64,000 nt of DNA from Sipunculus nudus (Eukaryota; Annelida; Sipuncula; Golfingiida; Sipunculidae). Positions 1 through 12,449 of this stretch are shown in pieces. Each line of letters opens with the position of its first letter. Position 1 is the stretch's first letter. Location: positions 1,624,019 to 1,688,018 of the forward strand of contig CM049306.1 of assembly GCA_026874595.1 (NCBI GenBank). Reading direction: 5' to 3'. Both the position numbers and the translations under genes were made by a program. The notes beneath the pieces were generated by a model, which saw only the letters and a list, made by a program, of their open reading frames with translations, was not told the origin of the DNA and did not search any database.

Positions 1-560
1 GCGCCACTTGCATTGGCCTTTTTTGTACGGGGGTCATCAGTGCCTGTATCATACTGGGGGCTACAAAGAACTTCTCTGAAAGCGTATGGCCAAATTGTTT
101 AATATCGCACAGAAATGATCTTAGGGTAGTGCTTTCTAAAGTTTGTTCAAATGGTCTCTGTCTAGTGACTTTTGGCTGAGTTATGGGAAGCTGAATTTAG
201 TCATATGCCATAACAGCCCATTTTAGCTCAGTGGCTGCAAAGATCGTCTTCTCAAAAAAACACTGGGCCATATTCTTAAATCTCACACTTTAATTATCCT
301 CAGATGTTGATAATTCAAATTTGTTCAAATGGTTTTGATTTAGTGCTTTTTGGCTGAGTTAAGGGAAGCTGAACTTAGCCAGTTTGCTGTATTTTCCTAT
401 ATGAGTGATAAACCTGCAAAACGTTTTTTGACACCACTCAAGCCAATTTGTTTAATATTTTAAAAGAAAATTTTTCACATTAATTCTTATAATAATTGTC
501 TTTAATGGTTCCTCATGAATAATTTTGGCTGAATTATGGAGATTGAATAGAGTCATTTTA
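1..560. repeat. three diverged ~180-bp repeats, intronic
   Basis: Three related but diverged units lie head to tail. Each contains a block like TTTGTTCAAATGGT followed by TTTTGGCTGAGTTA and GGGAAGCTGAA (near 145-195, 310-375 and 500-550). No open frame of note is present. The stretch lies upstream of the first recognisable UVSSA exon and is probably intronic, but the preceding exon is not in the window, so that placement is inferred. Confidence 0.5.
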
Positions 561-574
561 CCAAATATGTTAGC

Positions 575-1060
575 TGTGTGAAGCAGTTACATCTAGCCTG
601 GCACCAGTTTATCAGCATCTATAACATCATGCCACTAGATTTCAGATTAAATAGCTTGGCAGACTGCCAACTATTTCAAATTTTGCAACAGGCCAAAGGT
701 CAGGCTGAATCTATTTATAGCTTTGGCAGACTGGCTACTGTATCAGATAAAGCAACAGGTCAAGAGTTCACTCAGTGCAGCCAGGTATAGGTCAAGAGTT
801 CACTCAGTGCAGTAGCTTGATTCTATTTATAGCTTTGGCAGACTGCCAACTGCATCAGATTTGGCACCAATGTTTATCCTGGATCTATTTATAGCTTTGG
901 CAGCCTGCCATCTGTGTCAGATTATGCAACAGGTCAAGAATTCACTCAGTGCAGCGAGGTACAGGTCAAAAGTTCACTCAGTCTAGCCAGGTGCAGGTCA
1001 AGAGTTCACTCTGTGCAGTAGCTTGAGCCAGCAATTTGTAACAGTTCACTCAGGGCAACT
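575..1060. repeat. degenerate short repeats (GTCAAGAGTTCACTCAGTGCAG and a ~100-bp unit)
   Basis: The motif AGTTCACTCAGTGCAG recurs at about 762, 797, 940 and 1003. A longer block containing TATTTATAGCTTTGGCAG recurs near 712, 824 and 886. The copies are irregular. A short ORF across 578-790 is explained by the repeats and is not called as a gene. Confidence 0.5.
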
Positions 1061-1129
1061 GCCTTTTTCACCTAAGCCTGGTCAGCCCAGTGCATCAAAC
1101 TCGAGAAGTTTATGTATTGGCCTGATATT

Positions 1130-1440
1130 TTGACCTGTCTATTGATCTTTGATGGCTTTCTCGTTCACAAGATAGGTGTCGCTCCCTACAATGACTTTTG
1201 CACAATGCATGTGCCTGCTTATTTCTCCAGAGGATTTTGATATATTGGCCTGAGATTGGGAAAATTTATACATATCGTAAAGCTTTGTCGAAAACAAGAT
1301 TGTTGGTGCCACCTACAATAATTTTTGCACAGTGTATTTCCCTGCTTATTTCTCAGGAGGGGATATCAGCCTGAAATTGGGCATATGTATACATCTCTGA
1401 TACCTTTGTCATATACAAGACATGTAGGCCTACTTTAAAA
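1130..1440. repeat. two diverged modules of the GGTGGCGCCACC repeat family
   Basis: Two roughly 130-bp modules (about 1140-1225 and 1245-1360) share the order 'TTGGCCTGA, ATACAT, CTTT, ACAAGAT, TGGTGCCACC-like, ACAATNATTTTTGCACA, CCTGCTTATTTCTC'. The second holds TTGGTGCCACC. The order and wording match modules at 41.9-44.9 kb, so this is a decayed copy of the same dispersed family. Confidence 0.45.
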
Positions 1441-1514
1441 GTAATGGCCCAGCATTGAATCATTATACCTGGTGTATAAACCATTGCACAGGTTCACATT
1501 AGGCCTGTAGGCCT

Positions 1515-3512
1515 TGTTTTATATGTTTACAGGGCTGAGTGGGAGCTGTATGATTAGCCTGTTGTTGTTTTATTTGTTTACAGGGCTGAGTGGGAGCTGT
1601 ATGATTAGCCTGTTGTTATTTTATATGTTTACAGGGCTGGCTGAGTGGGAGCTTTATGATTAGCCTGTTGTTATTTTATTTGCTTACAGGGTTGAGTGGG
1701 AGTTGTATGATTGGCATTATGTTATTTTATATGTTTACAGGGCTGAGTGGGAGCTGTATGATTAGCCTGTTGTTATTTGATTTGTTTACAAGTCTGAGTG
1801 GGATCTGTATAATTAGCCTGTTGTTATTTTATATGTTTACAGGGCTGAGTGGGAGCTGTATGATTAGCCTGTTGTTATTTGATTTGTTTACAAGTCTGAG
1901 TGGGAGCTGTATGATTAGCCTGTTGTTATTTTATTTGCTTACAGGGCTGAGTGGGAGCTGTATGATTAGCCTGTGTTATTTTATATGTTTATAGGGCTGA
2001 GTGGGAGCTGTATGATTAGCCTGTTGTTATTTTATATGTTTACAGGGCAGAGTGGGAGCTGTATGATTAGCCTGTTGTTATTTTATATGTTTACAGGGCT
2101 GAGTGGGAGCTGTATGATTAGCCTGTTGTTATTTTATATGTTTACAGGGCTGAGTGGGAGCTGTATGATTAGCCTGTTGTTATTTTATATGTTTACAGGG
2201 CTGGCTGAGTGGGAGCTTTATGATTAGCCTGTTGTTATTTTATTTGCTTACAGGGTTGAGTGGGAGTTGTATGATTCGCATTATGTTATTTTATTTGTTT
2301 ACAGGGCTGAGTGGGAGCTTTATGATTAGCCTGTTGTTATTTTATTTGCTTACAGGGCTGAGGGGGAGCTGTATGATTAGCCTGTTGTTATTTGATTTGT
2401 TTACAGGTCTGAGTGGGATCTGTATAATTAGCCTGTTGTTATTTTATATGTTTACAGGGCTGAGTGGGAGCTGTATGATTAGCCTGTTGTTATTTGATTT
2501 GTTTACAAGTCTGAGTGGGAGCTGTATGATTAGCCTGTTGTTATTTTATTTGCTTACAGGGCTGAGTGGGAGCTGTATGATTAGCCTGTTGTTATTTTAT
2601 ATGTTTACAGGGCTGAGTGGGAGCTGTATGATTAGCCTGTTGTTATTTTATATGTTTACAGGGCTGAGTGGGAGCTGTATGATTAGCCTGTTGTTATTTT
2701 ATATGTTTACAGGGCTGGCTGAGTGGGAGCTTTATGATTAGCCTGTTGTTATTTTATTTGCTTACAGGGTTGAGTGGGAGTTGTATGATTCGCATTATGT
2801 TATTTTATTTGTTTACAGGGCTGAGTGGGAGCTTTATGATTAGCCTGTTGTTATTTTATATGTTTACAGGGCTGAGTGGGAGCTTTATGATTAGCCTGTT
2901 GTTATTTTATATGTTTACAGGGCTGAGTGGGAGCTGTATGATTAGCCTGTTGTTATTTATATGTTTACAGGGCTGAGTGGGAGCTGTATGATTAGCCTGT
3001 TGTTATTTTATATGTTTACAGGTCTGAGTAGGAGCTGTATGATTAGCCTGTTGTTATTTTATATGTTTACAGGGCTGAGTAGGAGCTGTATGATTAGCCT
3101 GTTGTTATTTTATTTGCTTACAGGGCTGAGTGGGAGCTGTATGATTAGCCTGTTGTTATTTTATATGTTTACAGGGCTGGCTGAGTGGGAGCTTTATGAT
3201 TAGCCTGTTGTTATTTTATTTGCTTACAGGGTTGAGTGGGAGTTCTATGATTCGCATTATGTTATTTTATTTGTTTACAGGGCTGAGTGGGAGCTGTATG
3301 ATTAGCCTGTTGTTATTTTATATGTTTACAGGGCTGAGTGGGAGCTTTATGATTAGCCTGTTGTTATTTTATATGTTTACAGGGCTGAGTGGGAGCTGTA
3401 TGATTATCCTGTTGTTATTTTATATGTTTACAGGGCTGAGTGGGAGCTGTATGATAAGCCTGTTGTTATTTTATATGTTTACAGGGCTGGCTGAGTGGGA
3501 GCTTTATGATTA
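1515..3512 (+). repeat. 51-bp splice-acceptor minisatellite, segment 1 (~39 units)
   Basis: The unit is 51 bp: GGCTGAGTGGGAGC, then TGTATGATTAGCC, then a T-rich stretch ending TATGTTTACAG. The T-rich stretch plus ACAG is a good 3' splice-site sequence. The first 14 nt are identical to the start of the UVSSA exon at 12361. Variant 55-bp units (GGCTGGCTGAG, a 4-bp gain) recur every several units, for example near 1635, 2201, 2714 and 3175, and mark a higher-order structure. Because 51 is divisible by three, long frames of a 17-residue hydrophobic repeat appear, but they are by-products of the period. Confidence 0.95.
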
Positions 3513-4870
3513 CCGTAAAATCTCCACTTAAAACTGCACTTCCGATTAAAACCGCACCCAGACTTCGCCGAAATTCGAGGCGAGACACCGCGAGGGGCTC
3601 AAATACTAAGAACCCCCCTTTAAAACCGCACCAACTTTCGCTACGGAATGATTTGACAAAAGACACAATCAAGCAATCATCTAGAAATGAACATGCGTAG
3701 GTTGCGACTTGGCCATTCCTGTCCACTTTAAAAATGCCTAGGGCATTTTAATGAAACACATCATAACACTTTTTTGCAGGGTCACTCAAGCATGAAGTTT
3801 GGGAAGACGTAATGGCCGGTGAACCTCTGCCTGTTTATACAGATTTTATATTCCGTGCCGTATTCTTGTTTGCTACTGATTTGTCATTATATTTTGGAAA
3901 AAATATTCTGCTGATCCATTTCAAGTCACTGTATATTTTAATTCTAAAAGTAATATTTTGAAATCTTAATTTTTGATGAAAATTCCATTTTCTGGAATTA
4001 CTCGGAAGATTCATATCATTTTCATACCGGTTACTTCGGTATTATCTTCGTCACATCGTACGTTGACATCGCTCCATGTCACAATTTGCTGGTGCGTTTG
4101 AAAACATCGCTGGTCAACTAAATATCAAAGTAACTGAAGTTACCTTTTCGAGATACGCACGTATAGGAATCATGACACTTGAAAACGAGTCCGGGTTAGC
4201 AAGTTTTTTTCCTGAAGAAAGTTTCCGTGTGGAGAGCCATTTTGTCAAGGCAGTTTTCACGCAAGGCACGCTGGGACGAAATAGGTGGCTGTTCTATTTA
4301 CCACCCACCACGTAGAGCCGTTCAAAATATTCTTAGCAGAATACCGGCACATGGCGGCACTCAAACTTGATTTTAAAACGATCGTCTGCCATTGTGTGAC
4401 TCTTTACGATGTCAGCTTTTTATTCATTTTACGTTTTAAACAAATAATTATTGCTAAATAATGCCGCAAATGGGTTTAAAGTAGGCTTTTATTTCAATTT
4501 TGCTTGACCATGCCCAACGAAGTGGACGGCTGTGTGTAACAGCAGGGTTGTTGTAAACGTATTATTTGGTGACAATTACCAAGATTTTATAACAAGTTAT
4601 ATATCACACGAAAACTAATCAGCAATATTTAATTTATAAATAACAAATAATCATAAATAATACATTTACACACGGCTCCCATGCATGCTAAGAACAGCCT
4701 TCGAAAGTTGCAATATTATCGCCCACGCGCCGGCCCAAAAACGATGCCTGTCAGGAAGATATTCAGGAAACCCTTCTAGTATAAACCGCACAGTGCTTTC
4801 AGGAAATCAACCTGATTTCAAGATTTTGAATTTCTTGATTAAACCGCGGTTTTAAGTGGAGATTTTACGG
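3513..4870. mobile_element. non-autonomous TIR element, copy 1 (TA target)
   Basis: This 1358-bp element has perfect 22-bp terminal inverted repeats beginning CCGTAAAATCTCCAC. It is flanked on both sides by TA. Removing it and one TA restores an intact 51-bp repeat unit (GAT-TA-GCC), which is direct evidence for insertion with TA duplication. That pattern fits Tc1/mariner-like elements. No transposase is seen. The longest frame is 79 codons at 4076-4315 and has no recognisable domain. Internal sequence includes subterminal repeats of the AAAACCGCAC type. Confidence 0.9.
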
Positions 4871-6464
4871 TAGCCTGTTGTTATTTTATTTGCTTACAGG
4901 GTTGAGTGTGAGTTGTATGATTCGCATTATGTTATTTTATTTGTTTACAGGGCTGAGTGGGAGCTGTATGATTAGCCTGTTGTTATTTTATATGTTTACA
5001 GGGCTGAGTGGGAGCTTTATGATTAGCCTGTTGATATTTTATATGTTTACAGGGCTGAGTGGGAGCTGTATGATTAGCCTGTTGTTATTTTATATGTTTA
5101 CAGGGCTGAGTGGGAGCTGTATGATTAGCCTGTTGTTATTTTATATGTTTACAGGGCTGAGTGGGAGCTGTATGATTAGCCTGTTGTTATTTTATTTGCT
5201 TACAGGGTTGAGTGGGAGTTGTATGATTCGCATTATGTTATTTTATTTGTTTACAGGGCTGAGTGGGAGCTTTATGATTAGCCTGTTGTTATTTTATTTG
5301 CTTACAGGGCTGAGGGGGAGCTGTATGATTAGCCTGTTGTTATTTGATTTGTTTACAGGTCTGAGTGGGATCTGTATAATTAGCCTGTTGTTATTTTATA
5401 TGTTTACAGGGCTGAGTGGGAGCTGTATGATTAGCCTGTTGTTATTTGATTTGTTTACAAGTCTGAGTGGGAGCTGTATGATTAGCCTGTTGTTATTTTA
5501 TTTGCTTACAGGGCTGAGTGGGAGCTGTATGATTAGCCTGTTGTTATTTTATATGTTTACAGGGCTGAGTGGGAGCTGTATGATTAGCCTGTTGTTATTT
5601 TATATGTTTACAGGGCTGAGTGGGAGCTGTATGATTAGCCTGTTGTTATTTTATATGTTTACAGGGCTGGCTGAGTGGGAGCTTTATGATTAGCCTGTTG
5701 TTATTTTATTTGCTTACAGGGTTGAGTGGGAGTTGTATGATTCGCATTATGTTATTTTATTTGTTTACAGGGCTGAGTGGGAGCTTTATGATTAGCCTGT
5801 TGTTATTTTATATGTTTACAGGGCTGAGTGGGAGCTTTATGATTAGCCTGTTGTTATTTTATATGTTTACAGGGCTGAGTGGGAGCTGTATGATTAGCCT
5901 GTTGTTATTTATATGTTTACAGGGCTGAGTGGGAGCTGTATGATTAGCCTGTTGTTATTTTATATGTTTACAGGGCTGAGTAGGAGCTGTATGATTAGCC
6001 TGTTGTTATTTTATATGTTTACAGGGCTGAGTAGGAGCTGTATGATTAGCCTGTTGTTATTTTATTTGCTTACAGGGCTGAGTGGGAGCTGTATGATTAG
6101 CCTGTTGTTATTTTATATGTTTACAGGGCTGGCTGAGTGGGAGCTTTATGATTAGCCTGTTGTTATTTTATTTGCTTACAGGGTTGAGTGGGAGTTCTAT
6201 GATTCGCATTATGTTATTTTATTTGTTTACAGGGCTGAGTGGGAGCTGTATGATTAGCCTGTTGTTATTTTATATGTTTACAGGGCTGAGTGGGAGCTTT
6301 ATGATTAGCCTGTTGTTATTTTATATGTTTACAGGGCTGAGTGGGAGCTGTATGATTATCCTGTTGTTATTTTATATGTTTACAGGGCTGAGTGGGAGCT
6401 GTATGATTAGCCTGTTGTTATTTTATATGTTTACAGGGCTGGCTGAGTGGGAGCTTTATGATTA
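4871..6464 (+). repeat. 51-bp splice-acceptor minisatellite, segment 2 (~31 units)
   Basis: This is the same 51-bp unit as at 1515-3512. Much of the segment is nearly identical to the DNA 2952 bp upstream, so it is part of a segmental tandem duplication that also copied the TIR element. The unit just after the TIR element carries the private variant GAGTGTGAG, which is found again after the second TIR copy. Confidence 0.95.
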
Positions 6465-7822
6465 CCGTAAAATCTCCACTTAAAACTGCACTTCCGATTA
6501 AAACCGCACCCAGACTTCGCCGAAATTCGAGGCGAGACACCGCGAGGGGCTCAAATACTAAGAACCCCCCTTTAAAACCGCACCAACTTTCGCTACGGAA
6601 TGATTTGACAAAAGACACAATCAAGCAATCATCTAGAAATGAACATGCGTAGGTTGCGACTTGGCCATTCCTGTCCACTTTAAAAATGCCTAGGGCATTT
6701 TAATGAAACACATCATAACACTTTTTTGCAGGGTCACTCAAGCATGAAGTTTGGGAAGACGTAATGGCCGGTGAACCTCTGCCTGTTTATACAGATTTTA
6801 TATTCCGTGCCATATTCTTGTTTGCTACTGATTTGTCATTATATTTTGGAAAAAATATTCTGCTGATCCATTTCAAGTCACTGTATATTTTAATTCTAAA
6901 AGTAATATTTTGAAATCTTAATTTTTGATGAAAATTCCATTTTCTGGAATTACTCGGAAGATTCATATCATTTTCATACCGGTTACTTCGGTATTATCTT
7001 CGTCACATCGTACGTTGACATCGCTCCATGTCACAATTTGCTGGTGCGTTTGAAAACATCGCTGGTCAACTAAATATCAAAGTAACTGAAGTTACCTTTT
7101 CGAGATACGCACGTATAGGAATCATGACACTTGAAAACGAGTCCGGGTTAGCAAGTTTTTTTCCTGAAGAAAGTTTCCGTGTGGAGAGCCATTTTGTCAA
7201 GGCAGTTTTCGCGCAAGGCACGCTGGGACGAAATAGGTGGCTGTTCTATTTACCACCCACCACGTAGAGCCGTTCAAAATATTCTTAGCAGAATACCGGC
7301 ACATGGCGGCACTCAAACTTGATTTTAAAACGATCGTCTGCCATTGTGTGACTCTTTACGATGTCAGCTTTTTATTCATTTTACGTTTTAAACAAATAAT
7401 TATTGCTAAATAATGCCGCAAATGGGTTTAAAGTAGGCTTTTATTTCAATTTTGCTTGACCATGCCCAACGAAGTGGACCGCTGTGTGTAACAGCAGGGT
7501 TGTTGTAAACGTATTATTTGGTGACAATTACCAAGATTTTATAACAAGTTATATATCACACGAAAACTAATCAGCAATATTTAATTTATAAATAACAAAT
7601 AATCATAAATAATACATTTACACACGGCTCCCATGCATGCTAAGAACAGCCTTCGAAAGTTGCAATATTATCGCCCACGCGCCGGCCCAAAAACGATGCC
7701 TGTCAGGAAGATATTCAGGAAACCCTTCTAGTATAAACCGCACAGTGCTTTCAGGAAATCAACCTGATTTCAAGATTTTGAATTTCTTGATTAAACCGCG
7801 GTTTTAAGTGGAGATTTTACGG
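6465..7822. mobile_element. non-autonomous TIR element, copy 2 (segmental duplicate)
   Basis: This 1358-bp element lies exactly 2952 bp from copy 1, in the same TA context and with the same flanking repeat variants. I saw only about three base differences from copy 1 (near 6810, 7211 and 7480). It arose by duplication of the surrounding block, not by a second transposition. The 79-codon frame is intact here too (7028-7267), with one substitution. Confidence 0.9.
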
Positions 7823-10800
7823 TAGCCTGTTGTTATTTTATTTGCTTACAGGGTTGAGTGTGAGTTGTATGATTCGCATTATGTTATTTTATTTGTTTAC
7901 AGGGCTGAGTGGGAGCTGTATGATTAGCCTGTTGTTATTTTATATGTTTACAGGGCTGAGTGGGAGCTTTATGATTAGCCTGTTGATATTTTATATGTTT
8001 ACAGGGCTGAGTGGGAGCTGTATGATTAGCCTGTTGTTATTTTATATGTTTACAGGGCTGAGTGGGAGCTGTATGATTAGCCTGTTGTTATTTTATATGT
8101 TTACAGGGCTGAGTGGGAGCTGTATGATTATCCTGTTGTTATTTTATATGTTTACAGGGCTGAGTGGGAGCTGTATGATTAGCCTGTTGTTATTTTATAT
8201 GTTTACAGGGCTGGCTGAGTGGGAGCTTTATGATTAGCCTGTTGTTATTTTATTTGCTTACAGGGTTGAGTGGGAGTTGTATGATTCGCATTATGTTATT
8301 TTATTTGTTTACAGGGCTGAGTGGGAGCTGTATGATTAGCCTGTTGTTATTTTATATGTTTACAGGGCTGAGTGGGAGCTTTATGATTAGCCTGTTGATA
8401 TTTTATATGTTTACAGGGCTGAGTGGGAGCTGTATGATTAGCCTGTTGTTATTTTATATGTTTACAGGGCTGAGTGGGAGCTGTATGATTAGCCTGTTGT
8501 TATTTTATTTGCTTACAGGGCTGAGTGGGAGCTGTATGATTAGCCTGTTGTTATTTTATATGTTTACAGGGCTGAGTGGGAGCTGTATGATTAGCCTGTT
8601 GTTATTTTATATGTTTACAGGGCTGAGTAGGAGCTGTATGATTAGCCTGTTGTTATTTTATTTGCTTACAGGGCTGAGTGGGAGTTGTATGATTAGCCTG
8701 TTGTTATTTTATATGTTTACAGGGCTGAGTGGGAGCTGTATGATTAGCCTGTTGTTATTTTATATGTTTATAGGGCTGAGTGGGAGCTGTATGATTAGCC
8801 TGTTGTTATTTTATATGTTTATAGGGCTGAGTGGGAGCTGTATGATTAGCCTGTTGTTATTTTATATGTTTATAGGGCTGAGTGGGAGCTGTATGATTAG
8901 CCTGTTGTTATTTTATATGTTTACAGGGCAGAGTGGGAGCTGTATGATTAGCCTGTTGTTATTTTATATGTTTACAGGGCTGAGTGGGAGCTGTATGATT
9001 AGCCTGTTGTTATTTTATATGTTTACAGGGCTGAGTGGGAGCTGTATGATTAGCCTGTTGTTATTTTATATGTTTACAGGGCTGGCTGAGTGGGAGCTTT
9101 ATGATTAGCCTGTTGTTATTTTATTTGCTTACAGGGTTGAGTGGGAGTTGTATGATTCGCATTATGTTATTTTATTTGTTTACAGGGCTGAGTGGGAGCT
9201 TTATGATTAGCCTGTTGTTATTTTATTTGCTTACAGGGCTGAGGGGGAGCTGTATGATTAGCCTGATGTTATTTGATTTGTTTACAGGTCTGAGTGGGAT
9301 CTGTATAATTAGCCTGTTGTTATTTTATATGTTTACAGGGCTGAGTGGGAGCTGTATGATTAGCCTGTTGTTATTTGATTTGTTTACAAGTCTGAGTGGG
9401 AGCTGTATGATTAGCCTGTTGTTATTTTATTTGCTTACACGGCTGAGTGGGAGCTGTATGATTAGCCTGTTGTTATTTTATATGTTTATAGGGCTGAGTG
9501 GGAGCTGTATGATTAGCCTGTTGTTATTTTATATGTTTACAGGGCAGAGTCGGAGCTGTATGATTAGCCTGTTGTTATTTTATATGTTTACAGGGCTGAG
9601 TGGGAGCTGTACGATTAGCCTGTTGTTATTTTATATGTTTACAGGGCTGAGTGGGAGCTGTATGATTAGCCTGATGTTATTTTATATGTTTACAGGGCTG
9701 GCTGAGTGGGAGCTGTATGATTAGCCTGTTGTTATTTTATTTGCTTACAGGGTTGAGTGGGAGTTGTATGATTCGCATTATGTTATTTTATTTGTTTACA
9801 GGGCTGAGTGGGAGCTTTATGATTAGCCTGTTGTTATTTTATATGTTTACAGGGCTGAGTGGGAGCTTTATGATTAGCCTGTTGTTATTTTATTTGCTTA
9901 CAGGGTTGAGTGGGAGTTCTATGATTCGCATTATGTTATTTTATTTGTTTACAGGGCTGAGTGGGAGCTGTATGATTAGCCTGTTGTTATTTTATATGTT
10001 TACAGGGCTGAGTGGGAGCTTTATGATTAGCCTGTTGTTATTTATATGTTTACAGGGCTGAGTGGGAGCTGTATGATTAGCCTGTTGTTATTTTATATGT
10101 TTACAGGGCTGAGTAGGAGCTGTATGATTAGCCTGTTGTTATTTTATATGTTTACAGGGCTGAGTAGGAGCTGTATGATTAGCCTGTTGTTATTTTATTT
10201 GCTTACAGGGCTGAGTGGGAGCTGTATGATTAGCCTGTTGTTATTTTATATGTTTACAGGGCTGGCTGAGTGGGAGCTTTATGATTAGCCTGTTGTTATT
10301 TTATTTGCTTACAGGGTTGAGTGGGAGTTCTATGATTCGCATTATGTTATTTTATTTGTTTACAGGGCTGAGTGGGAGCTGTATGATTAGCCTGTTGTTA
10401 TTTTATATGTTTACAGGGCTGAGTGGGAGCTTTATGATTAGCCTGTTGTTATTTTATATGTTTACAGGGCTGAGTGGGAGCTGTATGATTAGCCTGTTGT
10501 TATTTTATATGTTTACAGGGCTGAGTGGGAGCTGTATGATTAGCCTGTTGTTATTTTATATGTTTACAGGGCTGGCTGAGTGGGAGCTTTATGATTAGCC
10601 TGTTGTTATTTTATTTGCTTACAGGGTTGAGTGGGAGTTGTATGATTCGCATTATGTTATTTTATTTGTTTACAGGGCTGAGTGGGAGCTGTATGATTAG
10701 CCTGTTGTTATTTTATATGTTTACAGGGCTGAGTGGGAGCTTTATGATTAGCCTGTTGATATTTTATATGTTTACAGGGCTGAGTGGGAGCTGTATGATT

Positions 10801-12360
10801 AGCCTGTTGTTATTTTATATGTTTACAGGGCTGAGTGGGAGCTGTATGATTAGCCTGTTGTTATTTTATATGTTTACAGGGCTGAGTGGGAGCTGTATGA
10901 TTAGCCTGTTGTTATTTTATATGTTTACAGGGCTGGCTGAGTGGGAGCTTTATGATTAGCCTGTTGTTATTTTATTTGCTTACAGGGTTGAGTGGGAGTT
11001 GTATGATTCGCATCATGTTATTTTATATGTTTACAGGGCTGAGTGGGAGCTTTATGATTAGCCCTTTGTTATTTTATATGTTTACAGGGCTGAGTGGGAG
11101 CTTTATGATTAGCCTGTTGTTATTTTATATGTTTACAGGGCTGAGTGGGAGCTGTATGATTAGCCTGTTGTTATTTTATATGTTTACAGGGCTGAGTGGG
11201 AGCTGTATGATTAGCCTGTTGTTATTTTATATGTTTACAGGGCTGAGTGGGAGCTGTATGATTAGCCTGTTGTTATTTTATATGTTTATAGGGCTGAGTG
11301 GGAGCTGTATGATTAGCCTGTTGTTATTTTATATGTTTACAGGGCTGAGTGGGAGCTGTATGATTAGCCTAATGTTATTTTATATGTTTACAGGGCTGAG
11401 TGGGAGCTGTATGATTAGCCTGTTGTTATTTTATATGTTTACAGGGCTGAGTGGGAGCTGTATGATTAGCCTGTTGTTATTTTATATGTTTACAGGGCTG
11501 AGTGGGAGCTGTATGATTAGCCTGTTGTTATTTTATTTGTTTACAGGGGTGAGAGGGAGCTGTATGATTAGCCTGTTGTTATTTTATTTGTTTACAGGGC
11601 TGAGTGGGAGCTGTATGATTAGCCTGTTGTTATTTTATTTGCTTACAGGGCTGAGTGGGAGCTGTATGATTAGCCTGTTGTTATTTTATTTGTTTACAGG
11701 GCGGAGTGGGAGCTGTATGATTAGCCTGTTGTTATTTTATATGTTTACAGGGCTGAGTGGGAGCTGTATGATTAGCCTGTTGTTATTTTATATGTTTACA
11801 GGGCTGAGTGGGAGCTGTATGATTAGCCTGTTGTTATTTTATATGTTTATAGGGCTGAGTGGGAGCTGTATGATTAGCCTGTTGTTATTTTATATGTTTA
11901 CAGGGCTGAGTGGGAGCTTTATGATTAGCCTGTTGTTATTTTATATGTTTACAGGGCTGAGTGGGAGCTGTATGATTAGCCTGTTGTTATTTTATATGTT
12001 TACAGGGCTGAGTGGGAGCTGTATGATTAGCCTAATGTTATTTTATATGTTTACAGGGCTGAGTGGGAGCTGTATGATTAGCCTGTTGTTATTTTATATG
12101 TTTACAGGGCTGAGTGGGAGCTGTATGATTAGCCTGTTGTTATTTATATGTTTACAGGGCTGAGTGGGAGCTGTGTGATTAGCCTGTTGTTATTTTATAT
12201 GTTTACAGGGCTGAGTGGGAGCTGTATGATTAGCCTGTTGGTATTTTATATGTTTACAGGGCTGAGTGGGAGCTGTATGATTAGCCTGTTGTTATTGATA
12301 TGTTTACAGGGCTGAAGGGGAGCTGTATGATTAGCCTGTTGTTATTTTATATGTTTACAG
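7823..12360 (+). repeat. 51-bp splice-acceptor minisatellite, segment 3 (~89 units)
   Basis: This is the longest segment. It runs directly into the UVSSA exon at 12361, so the last TATGTTTACAG of the array is the authentic splice acceptor. Units near the end are the most uniform. Rare variants are GGGCTGAAGGGGAGC near 12310 and one-base-short units (TTATTTATATG) near 10040 and 12150. Together the three segments hold about 159 units. Confidence 0.95.
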
Positions 12361-12418
12361 GGCTGAGTGGGAGCATCGATTCTGGAACCCTAAAGACCCA
12401 GAGGACTGTGTGGACCAG
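12361..12418 (+). CDS. UVSSA: UVSSA exon A (partial gene, internal exon)
   Basis: This 58-bp coding exon lies between acceptor TTTACAG and donor CAG|GTAATT. Its first G completes a codon begun upstream. The rest reads 19 codons, AEWEHRFWNPKDPEDCVDQ, and ends in phase 0. The H-R-F-W-x-P core matches the segment before the zinc finger in UVSSA. UVSSA acts in transcription-coupled nucleotide excision repair with CSA/CSB, bringing USP7 and TFIIH to stalled RNA polymerase II. The exon joins in phase to 15489-15611. Its first 14 nt are the sequence amplified in the 51-bp array just upstream. The amino-terminal VHS-like part of the protein is not in this window. The identification rests on recognising the family together with the following exons. 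Confidence 0.8.
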
Positions 12419-12449
12419 GTAATTATGTTATATTCACGCTTTCCAGAGT

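Noticed and set aside
6465-7822. Second independent transposition of the TIR element
   Set aside because: Same target site, same flanking repeat variants and exact 2952-bp spacing show segmental duplication.
10952-12163. 403-codon frame (and others at 1656-10959) of a 17-residue hydrophobic repeat
   Set aside because: The period is 51 bp, so any stop-free frame of one unit continues; frames are broken whenever a 55-bp or 50-bp unit occurs. There is no separate start or conserved end, and the units contain splice acceptors in an intron.
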